Of a stretch of DNA of 6,159 nucleotides, positions 1 through 5,706 are shown piece by piece (position 1 is the stretch's first letter; each line of letters begins with the position of its first letter). The DNA is from Candidatus Lightella neohaematopini (GTDB lineage Bacteria > Pseudomonadota > Gammaproteobacteria > Enterobacterales > Enterobacteriaceae). The notes below the pieces were generated by a model. The model did no database searches. It saw only the letters and a program-made list of their open reading frames with translations, and was not told where the DNA came from. The translations under genes were made by a program, and so were the position numbers. The DNA lies in contig JAOBJR010000079.1 in assembly GCA_025728395.1 (NCBI GenBank), forward strand, positions 1 to 6,159, written 5' to 3'.

Positions 1-77
1 CCTAAAATATATAGTACTAAACTGAATATTATAAGTACTGCTATATTAGTAATTAAAAATATAATAATACGAAACAT
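1..77 (-). CDS. htpX: HtpX membrane zinc metalloprotease, N-terminal fragment (cut by window edge)
   Basis: HtpX is an inner-membrane M48-family zinc protease that, with FtsH, removes damaged or misfolded membrane proteins. Only the first 25 codons and two bases of the next are present, reading leftwards from an ATG at 77-75. The peptide begins MFRIIIFLITNIAVLIIF and continues SLVLYIL plus a Gly codon (GGN). It matches the E. coli HtpX start (MMRIALFLLTNLAVMVVF...) residue for residue in spacing, with R-I, FL-TN-AV, F-LVL and the G all in place. This is the first transmembrane helix; the HExxH catalytic site would lie outside the window. A clear Shine-Dalgarno (AAGGAA, 93-88) supports the start. 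It lies 136 bp downstream of mepM on the same strand, in the same relative place as in E. coli. I saw no obvious heat-shock (sigma-32) promoter. The fragment is short, so whether the gene is intact cannot be judged. Confidence 0.86.
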   Translation of the reverse strand, partial: MFRIIIFLITNIAVLIIFSLVLYIL

Positions 78-87
78 ATTAATATTA

Positions 88-94
88 TTCCTTA
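88..94 (-). promoter_or_regulatory. Ribosome binding site of htpX
   Basis: On the minus strand the sequence reads TAAGGAA, ending ten bases before the htpX ATG at 77. It is the only good Shine-Dalgarno match I find ahead of any start in the window, and it supports the start chosen for the truncated htpX. Confidence 0.7.
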
Positions 95-129
95 TTAATT
101 AATTAAATTTAATAATAAAATAACATAAG

Positions 130-135
130 ATTATA
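130..135 (-). promoter_or_regulatory. Possible -10 box of htpX
   Basis: The minus strand reads TATAAT at 135-130, about 53 bases ahead of the htpX start. No convincing -35 is seen at 16-18 bases (the best is TTTTAA). In DNA this AT-rich a TATAAT arises easily by chance, so this is a weak candidate. htpX could equally be read through from mepM. Confidence 0.25.
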
Positions 136-144
136 ATAATATAA

Positions 145-187
145 TAGTTTTATTAAAACTAGTATTTTTTATTTATATAAAATACTA
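145..187. repeat. Two abutting AT-rich inverted repeats between mepM and htpX
   Basis: The first has arms TAGTTTT (145-151) and AAAACTA (155-161) with a 3-base loop. The second has arms TAGTATTTT (160-168) and AAAATACTA (179-187) with a 10-base loop, so the two share bases 160-161. Both are perfect but almost GC-free. The pair lies just past the mepM stop, so it could act as a weak terminator or mRNA-end stabiliser for mepM. Read on the plus strand the first hairpin is followed by a T-rich run (163-170). Chance is a real alternative at this base composition. Confidence 0.35.
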
Positions 188-213
188 TTTAACACAGTAA
201 ATAAATTTTTTAA

Positions 214-1422
214 TTAAAATTTTAATTTAGGTAATAAAAAATTAACCATTTTTATATATTTTAATTTATTAATCCCAGTTAATTTAATTGTATGTGGTAA
301 TTTAATAGTAAGTGGATTTACCGCATGGTTATTAATCCAAACTTCAAAATGTAAATGTGGACCAGTAGAATAACCAGTGTTACCTGATAAAGCTATACGA
401 TCACCGTACCTAACAAACTGTCCTGATTTAACTAATAATTTATCCAAATGCATGTATCTTGTAATATATTGATTATTATGATTAATAGTAATATACTTCC
501 CTGCAGCTTTATCAATTTTACTACTAATAACTTTACCATCACTAACTGAAAATATTGGAGTTCCTTTTGGCATAGCAAAATCTACTCCCCTATGGGGTTT
601 AATAATTTTACTAATTGGATTAAATCTATTAAGACTAAATCTAGATGAAATACGAAATTTTTTATTAGTGGGATACAATATAGAATTATTAATTAATCTT
701 ACAGCTCTTAAATTATAAAAGTTACCATCACATGCTCTAAAAGCATAAAAATCTCTACCATTAGTATTAATTCTAATACCGACTAATTGACTACATTTTT
801 TATTAGAAAAATTATTTATTTTAATTAATATAGAAAACTGATCACCATTTTTTAATTTATTAAGATTTATACGCCATTTTAAAGCTGTTTTAATAATTTT
901 AATATCGTTATTAGTTAATCCTGTAAGATGTGCACTAGAAGAAAAATTACCATTTACATAACCTTTAATTACTTTATAGTAAAAATTTATATTTTTAAAA
1001 AAAAATTTTTTTATATTAAAAAAAATAATATGATTAAAACAAACAATAGCGTTATATAATTTTTCCAAAAAATTATATATGTAATAACTTATTATATTTA
1101 TTATTAATAAAATATGATTAAATATGTATAAACTATTGGTTCTAAGAAATTGTTTAAATAATTTTATATTTTTAATAATATTAATTTTGTTAATATAAAA
1201 TAAATATTGAGTATTAATATTGTTATATTTATATTTTAAATTTTTTAAAAAATTATAATTTTCAACAGATTCTAGTAGTAATAAGTTACTTAATCGTTTA
1301 GTAAATCTTAAATAATTATAAGAATTCACTAATTGTAATAATAATATTAATAATGTAACAATAGTAATCAAGCGGTATAATTTCATGTAATATAAATAAA
1401 AAACTTTAATTAATATATTCAT
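214..1422 (-). CDS. mepM: Murein DD-endopeptidase MepM (M23 / LytM family, formerly YebA)
   Basis: MepM cuts D-Ala-mDAP cross-links in the periplasm so that new peptidoglycan strands can be inserted. The 402-residue product (E. coli 440) has one N-terminal membrane anchor (about residues 14-32) and a well-kept C-terminal half. Residues 151-200 match the E. coli conserved middle domain (VIKGYVNGNF, AHLTGL, KLKNGDQF). The M23 domain, about 270-372, has every catalytic and zinc residue: HRGVD (H277, D281), MHL (H325) and HLHFE (H356, H358). The stretch after the anchor, about 43-150, is mostly I/N/Y/K/F. The LysM/OapA-like module expected there is not recognisable, and residues 99-119 look hydrophobic. 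The start is uncertain: ATG at 1422 has no Shine-Dalgarno, and Met13 (1386) gives a tidier signal anchor but also lacks one. In E. coli mepM is followed on the other side by znuA and ruvAB; here ruvC is the next gene upstream. Confidence 0.95.
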   Translation of the reverse strand: MNILIKVFYLYYMKLYRLITIVTLLILLLQLVNSYNYLRFTKRLSNLLLLESVENYNFLKNLKYKYNNINTQYLFYINKINIIKNIKLFKQFLRTNSLYIFNHILLIINIISYYIYNFLEKLYNAIVCFNHIIFFNIKKFFFKNINFYYKVIKGYVNGNFSSSAHLTGLTNNDIKIIKTALKWRINLNKLKNGDQFSILIKINNFSNKKCSQLVGIRINTNGRDFYAFRACDGNFYNLRAVRLINNSILYPTNKKFRISSRFSLNRFNPISKIIKPHRGVDFAMPKGTPIFSVSDGKVISSKIDKAAGKYITINHNNQYITRYMHLDKLLVKSGQFVRYGDRIALSGNTGYSTGPHLHFEVWINNHAVNPLTIKLPHTIKLTGINKLKYIKMVNFLLPKLKF

Positions 1423-1577
1423 TGTATTATTAGTAATAAGCTAGTTATTAATAATAATATATTAATTATATGTTAGTATACTTTTAAGTAATATATATTA
1501 AATTAAATTTTATAGTAATAAATAACTTTTTATTAATATAATAAAACATATATAAACAATCAGTAATTTAACAATCA
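1423..1577. other. ruvC-mepM spacer; usual site of ruvAB and znuACB
   Basis: This is the largest gap between complete genes (155 bp). It contains no reading frame resembling RuvA, RuvB or the Znu zinc transporter, which occupy this interval in E. coli. Apart from the inverted repeat at 1425-1459 it holds only AT-rich sequence. A minus-strand TATACT (1480-1475) could serve as a -10 for mepM, but no good -35 accompanies it. Confidence 0.6.
1425..1459. repeat. 35-bp inverted repeat just ahead of mepM
   Basis: The arms 1425-1439 and 1445-1459 pair at 14 of 15 positions around a 5-base loop (GCTAG). The single mismatch is G1433 against A1451. It ends two bases before the mepM ATG at 1422, so in the transcript it would form a hairpin against that start. 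If Met13 is the true start, the hairpin sits about 38 bases upstream. It could be the end of the ruvC transcript, a leader structure, or chance in a TAA/TTA-rich spacer. Confidence 0.4.
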
Positions 1578-2078
1578 TTAGTTATTTTCTAGGCTTTTAA
1601 TATTATAACAATGTGTAACAGCAATTGCTAATGCATCAGTTACATCTAATTTTAAACTAATTTTTAGATTTAATAATTTACATATATTATACCTTACTTG
1701 TAATTTATTCGCTGAACCTTTACCAACAATGATTTTTTTTACCTGTTTAGCAGTATACTCGAATAGTGGTATGTTAAAGTTTAATACAGCAGCAATAGCT
1801 ACTCCTCTAGCATGACCTAATTTAATTGCTGTATCAGCATTTTTTGATACAAAAATTTTTTCTATTACAATGTAATTAGGTAAAAATTGATTAGTAATAT
1901 CATATATGGTGTTATATATTAATTTTAATTTATCATATAAATGACATAATTTACCACAGTAAATATAACCACCATATAAATAATTAATATTAAAATTATC
2001 AAATTTTATTAAACCATAACCAGTAATATTAAGACCAGGATCTATACCTAAAATAATTTTGCTTGTATTATTTAACAT
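1578..2078 (-). CDS. ruvC: Crossover junction endodeoxyribonuclease RuvC
   Basis: RuvC is the dimeric, metal-dependent nuclease that cuts Holliday junctions symmetrically at the end of recombinational repair, normally working on junctions held by RuvA and moved by RuvB. The 166-residue protein (E. coli 173) covers the whole RNase H-like fold. All four acidic catalytic residues are present: D13 in LGIDPG, E73 in VIEKIF, and D145 and D148 in LDVTDALAIA. The strongly conserved SKNADTAIKLGHARGVA stretch (78-94) and the F-E-Y-KQVK segment (106-114) are also kept. The N-terminus is about six residues longer than E. coli RuvC and the non-catalytic C-terminal tail is shorter. No Shine-Dalgarno precedes the ATG. 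It lies 42 bp downstream of aspS on the same strand and is probably cotranscribed; yebC and nudB, which sit between them in E. coli, are gone. An 8-base homopolymer (1733-1740) encodes part of VKKI. Confidence 0.97.
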   Translation of the reverse strand: MLNNTSKIILGIDPGLNITGYGLIKFDNFNINYLYGGYIYCGKLCHLYDKLKLIYNTIYDITNQFLPNYIVIEKIFVSKNADTAIKLGHARGVAIAAVLNFNIPLFEYTAKQVKKIIVGKGSANKLQVRYNICKLLNLKISLKLDVTDALAIAVTHCYNIKSLENN

Positions 2079-2120
2079 ACTTATATTACTAACGTGTTGA
2101 CCATTTTAGTTAGTTTTATT

Positions 2121-3815
2121 TTACTTATTAATTACATTCATCATCTTTGATGTTAATTTAGGAAAAGCAATAACATCTTTTATACTGCTAGAATTAGTTA
2201 ACAACATTAGTAAACGGTCTAGACCTATAGCTAAACCAGAATGTGGAGGTGCACCATATTTTAATGCACTTAATAATGTACCAAAATATTTATTTTGTTT
2301 ATATTTACTAATACCTAATATATCAAAAATTACTTTTTGCATTTTATAACTATTAATACGTACTGAACCACTACCAATTTCATAACCATTTATAACAATA
2401 TCGTATGAATTAGCTATTATTGATTTTGGATATTTAGTAATATAATTAATATCTGTGCATTTAGGAGCAGTAAATGGATGATGCATAGAAGATAATGTAT
2501 TATTTTTTATTTTGAATAAAGGAAAATCAGTAATCCATAAAGGAGCCCATTTAACATTATTTAAATTATAATCTGAATTAATTTTTAATCTTAATTTACC
2601 TAAAATATTAGTAGCTTTATGAAAATCATCTATTACAAAAAAAATAGTACCATAATTAATATTTTTAAAAAAATCTAAAATTTTTAGTATAAATTTGTAA
2701 TCAAATATTTTTATTGCTGGACCTTCTAAATTTAATTTATTAAATTTAACATTAATTTTTATCCAAAAAGACATCTTAATGTTATCTAAATTAATATATT
2801 TAATATATTTATTAACATCTTCATCACTAATATTTATATTATTTATATTTATTGCAATAATACTATTTAAATTAAAATTATATATTTCATTATAATTATT
2901 ATTAGTACTTGTAAATAATTTAGTTAGATTTACTAATTCTATATTACTACGTAAATCTGGCTTATCTGAACCAAAACGACAAATTGCGTCATTGTAAGAT
3001 ATTTTAATAAATTTATCCAGCTTAACATCTAAAATTTTATACCATAAGTATCTAATTAAACGCTCTATTATTTTCATTAATTCACTAGTATCAATAAATG
3101 ATACTTCTATATCTAATTGTGTAAATTCTGGTTGACGATCAGATCGTGAATCTTCATCACGAAAACACTTTGCTATTTGATAATACTTGTCAAAACCAGA
3201 TATCATTAATAGCTGTTTAAATATTTGTGGTGATTGAGGTAAATAGTAACGATAATTATTATTAATTTTACTGGATACTACATAATCTTGAGCTCCATCA
3301 TAAGATGGACTTGCTAGTATTGGAGTATCAATATACAAAAAATTATTTTTTGTCATAAATGTATTAATAATATAAAATACTTTAGAACGTATTTTAATAT
3401 TATTAGTCATTTTTTTACTACGTAGATCTAAATAGCGAAATTTTAATCTTTTTTCTTCATTTACAATATTATTAATATTAATTGGTAAAGTACTAGATTG
3501 ATTTATTATATCTAAATCTATCACTAATATTTCTACGTTATTTATAATTTCTTTCTTTTTATTTTTTAATTTATTTTGTACTATACCAATAACTTTAATA
3601 CAAAATTCATTTTTTAATTTCATTACTTGATTAAAAACGTACTTATATTTAGGAATGCAACATAATTGGATAATTCCATAATGATCACGTAAATCAATAA
3701 AAATTAATCTTCCTAAATTTCTTATACAATTTACCCAACCATAAATTATTACTTGTTTATCAATATGTGATATATTTACCCTACCGCAGTATAATCTTTG
3801 CATTAATTTACCCAT
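2121..3815 (-). CDS. aspS: Aspartate--tRNA ligase (AspRS, class II, bacterial type)
   Basis: AspRS charges tRNA-Asp with aspartate using ATP in the cytoplasm. The 564-residue product (E. coli 590) shows the full bacterial layout. The OB-fold anticodon domain spans about 5-110 (VIIYGWVN, LIFIDLRD). The class II catalytic core carries YLDLR (128-132), YLPQSPQ (191-197), motif 2 FRDEDSRSDRQPEF (218-231) and motif 3 GLAIGLDRL (527-535, with the ATP-binding Arg534). The GAD insertion, about 290-410, is shorter and very divergent but colinear. MHHPFT (444-449) and the NGYEIGSGS loop (476-484) are intact. The protein stops 11 residues after DVIAFPK, so roughly 24 C-terminal residues of the E. coli enzyme are missing. 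Met5 (3803) aligns exactly with the E. coli start and has GGGTAA just ahead of it, so it may be the true start. The gene leads a minus-strand run with ruvC and possibly mepM, and diverges from argS. Confidence 0.98.
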   Translation of the reverse strand: MGKLMQRLYCGRVNISHIDKQVIIYGWVNCIRNLGRLIFIDLRDHYGIIQLCCIPKYKYVFNQVMKLKNEFCIKVIGIVQNKLKNKKKEIINNVEILVIDLDIINQSSTLPININNIVNEEKRLKFRYLDLRSKKMTNNIKIRSKVFYIINTFMTKNNFLYIDTPILASPSYDGAQDYVVSSKINNNYRYYLPQSPQIFKQLLMISGFDKYYQIAKCFRDEDSRSDRQPEFTQLDIEVSFIDTSELMKIIERLIRYLWYKILDVKLDKFIKISYNDAICRFGSDKPDLRSNIELVNLTKLFTSTNNNYNEIYNFNLNSIIAININNINISDEDVNKYIKYINLDNIKMSFWIKINVKFNKLNLEGPAIKIFDYKFILKILDFFKNINYGTIFFVIDDFHKATNILGKLRLKINSDYNLNNVKWAPLWITDFPLFKIKNNTLSSMHHPFTAPKCTDINYITKYPKSIIANSYDIVINGYEIGSGSVRINSYKMQKVIFDILGISKYKQNKYFGTLLSALKYGAPPHSGLAIGLDRLLMLLTNSSSIKDVIAFPKLTSKMMNVINK

Positions 3816-3846
3816 TGATATTAACTAATGATATCACTATACTACA

Positions 3847-3874
3847 ATTATAACATAATAATAATTTACGTGAA
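3847..3874 (-). promoter_or_regulatory. Probable sigma-70 promoter of aspS (extended -10)
   Basis: On the minus strand a perfect extended -10, TGTTATAAT (3855-3847), is preceded at 16 bases by TTCACG (3874-3869), a 4-of-6 match to the -35 consensus. Transcription would begin near 3840, about 25 bases ahead of the first ATG (3815) and 37 ahead of the alternative start (3803). This is the best promoter in the window and would also drive ruvC. It is predicted from pattern only. Confidence 0.6.
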
Positions 3875-3892
3875 GTGTTTGTTAACTAAAAT
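3865..3892 (+). promoter_or_regulatory. Probable sigma-70 promoter of argS
   Basis: TTTACG (3865-3870, 4 of 6 to the -35 consensus) is followed after 16 bases by TAAAAT (3887-3892, 5 of 6 to the -10). Transcription would begin near 3899, leaving a leader of about 19 bases. The -35 shares bases with the -35 proposed for aspS on the other strand. An alternative pair, TTGTTA (3879-3884) and TATTAA (3902-3907), has 17-base spacing but would leave almost no leader. Confidence 0.45.
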
Positions 3893-3917
3893 TTTTTAGG
3901 TTATTAAACAATAATTT

Positions 3918-5663
3918 ATGAACATAAATTCTATAATATCAACAAAATTAAAACAAATTTTATTAACTTTAAATATAAAAAAAAACACTGATATTTTATT
4001 AGTTAAAGCAATTAAGCATACTAAATTTGGTCATTATCAAATTAATGGTATAATTTCTTTAGCTAATATTATTAAAATAGAACCAATAATATTAGCAAAA
4101 AATATAAAAGATAGATTAGAGTCATTTTATATAATAGACAAAATTAATATAATTAATACAAATTTTATAAATATTTTCTTAAAAATTAATTGGTTATCTT
4201 ATAACTTAAAAAAATTAATAAATTCCTCAAGATTAAATGTAAGTTTAATAGAACAATCAAAAAACATTATTATTGATTATTCTTCACCTAATATAGCCAA
4301 AGAAATGCATGTAGGTCATCTACGATCTACTATTGTAGGTGATTCTATGGTAAGAATACTAAAATTTTTAGGACACAATGTAATAAAAATAAATCATATA
4401 GGTGATTGGGGCATACCTTTTAGTATATTAATTACATATTTAGAAAAAATTAATGTTAATACAAATAACAAATTAATTAGTAATATTAAATTATTAGATA
4501 AATTATATAAAAAAGCAAAAAATCAATATGATAATAATTCTGATTTTGCTAATAAAGTAAATTTTAATTTAATAAAATTACAAAATGGTGATATTTATTA
4601 TAATAAAATATGGTGTAAAATAGTTGATATTACAATTAAAAATAATCAATTTATTTATGATTTATTAAATGTTACATTAAATAATACTGATAATATAGGA
4701 GAAAGTTTTTATAAAAATATGTTACCAAACATTGTTAATGATTTGCAAAATAAAGGAATTGCAACTAGTAAAAATTATTTGTCATTAGTGATGATAAATA
4801 ATAATAAAAAAAATAAATTTAATAACCCTAGTCATGTAGTAATTAGAAAAAATAATGGTACTTATTTGTACTCTACTACTGATATTGCATCTATTAAATA
4901 TAGATATGAAACACTGAAAGCTGATAAAATTATTTATTACGTAGATTCTCGTCAACAAAGTTATTTTAATAATATATTTTTTATAGCACGTGCAGCTCAT
5001 TATATACCAAAATCAGTTAAATTAGAACATCATATTTTAGGTATGGTATTAAATAAAGATAATAAACCATTTAAAACTCGCGAAGGTAATACAATAAAAT
5101 TAATAGACTTATTAAATGAATCAATTAAGCGGGTAAGTATTATCATAAAAAGTAAGTATCCTAAGATTAATAATAAAAAATTAATTAGAATATCTAAAAT
5201 TCTTGGTATCGGAGCAATTAAATATTTTGATTTATCAAGAAATCGTTCTTCTAATTACGTTTTTGATTGGAATAAAATTTTAAGCTTGCAGGGAAATACA
5301 ATAATTTATATACAATATGCTTATATTCGTATTAATTCTATATTAAAGAAAATTAATATTAAAAAATATAAATATTATAATTTTAAATATTATTTTAATA
5401 CAAATGAAGAAATTTTATTAATTATACATATTCTAAGGTTAGAAGAAACGATTAATAATATATCCAAATTTGGTACACCTCATTTATTATGTGATTATTT
5501 ACATAAATTAGCTAACTTATTTTCTAATTTTTATGAAAATTGTTGTATATTACAGTCTAGTTTAAAAATAAAAACTAGCAGAATACTATTATTAATGGTA
5601 ACTTCTTTAACTATTAGAACTAGTTTAAATCTATTAGGTATAGATATTGTAGATAAGATATAA
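3918..5663 (+). CDS. argS: Arginine--tRNA ligase (ArgRS, class I)
   Basis: ArgRS charges tRNA-Arg; unusually among class I enzymes it needs the tRNA bound to activate arginine. The 581-residue product is full length (E. coli 577). The first residues MNINSIISTK align with E. coli MNIQALLSEK, which fixes the start despite no well-placed Shine-Dalgarno (the nearest AGG, 3898-3900, is 17 bases away). Domains in order: N-terminal Add-1 domain, about 1-110, for tRNA D-loop contact; the Rossmann catalytic core with the HIGH-type signature AKEMHVGHLRST (127-138, HVGH 131-134) and NHIGDWG (159-165); then YLYSTTDIA and KYRYETL (316-333). KPFKTREG (383-390) stands in the KMSKS position, as in E. coli. 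The all-alpha anticodon-binding domain, about 450-581, contains QYAYIR (466-471) and a C-terminus LLGIDIVDKI matching E. coli LGIETVERM. A 9-A run at 3977-3985 falls at codons 20-23. It diverges from aspS and its stop lies 2 bp from that of convergent murJ. Confidence 0.98.
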   Translation: MNINSIISTKLKQILLTLNIKKNTDILLVKAIKHTKFGHYQINGIISLANIIKIEPIILAKNIKDRLESFYIIDKINIINTNFINIFLKINWLSYNLKKLINSSRLNVSLIEQSKNIIIDYSSPNIAKEMHVGHLRSTIVGDSMVRILKFLGHNVIKINHIGDWGIPFSILITYLEKINVNTNNKLISNIKLLDKLYKKAKNQYDNNSDFANKVNFNLIKLQNGDIYYNKIWCKIVDITIKNNQFIYDLLNVTLNNTDNIGESFYKNMLPNIVNDLQNKGIATSKNYLSLVMINNNKKNKFNNPSHVVIRKNNGTYLYSTTDIASIKYRYETLKADKIIYYVDSRQQSYFNNIFFIARAAHYIPKSVKLEHHILGMVLNKDNKPFKTREGNTIKLIDLLNESIKRVSIIIKSKYPKINNKKLIRISKILGIGAIKYFDLSRNRSSNYVFDWNKILSLQGNTIIYIQYAYIRINSILKKINIKKYKYYNFKYYFNTNEEILLIIHILRLEETINNISKFGTPHLLCDYLHKLANLFSNFYENCCILQSSLKIKTSRILLLMVTSLTIRTSLNLLGIDIVDKI

Positions 5664-5706
5664 GACTAAAAATTATAATAAAAATAGAAAATTTCTTTTA
5701 GTTTTA
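5661..5706 (+). terminator. Possible weak stem at the argS end, inside the murJ 3' end
   Basis: Beginning with the argS stop codon, 5661-5671 can pair with 5696-5706 over 11 positions in plus-strand RNA, one of them a G-U pair (G5664-U5703), around a 24-base loop. The stem has almost no GC and no long T tract follows, so it is a poor intrinsic terminator. It is listed because the two convergent genes leave no other non-coding space for one. Confidence 0.22.

Noticed and set aside
973..1206. A frameshift at the poly-A/poly-T block as the cause of the poor MepM similarity
   Set aside because: The frame is open throughout, the segment is only about 12 residues shorter than the E. coli equivalent, and flanking regions are in the same frame; divergence explains it better.
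1423..1577. A small RNA or tRNA gene in the ruvC-mepM spacer
   Set aside because: No cloverleaf, no TTCGA-type T-loop and no GC-containing stem is present; only AT-rich inverted repeats.
3901..3917. A later or earlier start for argS suggested by the distant AGG at 3898-3900
   Set aside because: The first ten residues from 3918 align without gaps to the E. coli ArgRS start, which outweighs the poor ribosome-binding site.
4785..5000. 71-codon open frame on the minus strand inside argS
   Set aside because: It lies wholly opposite the conserved ArgRS core, has no recognisable motif and no ribosome-binding site; it is a chance antisense frame.
214..5668. Absence of TGA among the five visible stop codons (four TAA, one TAG) as a sign of UGA recoding
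   Set aside because: Five stops are too few at this base composition; Trp is encoded by TGG where I checked, and I saw no in-frame TGA.
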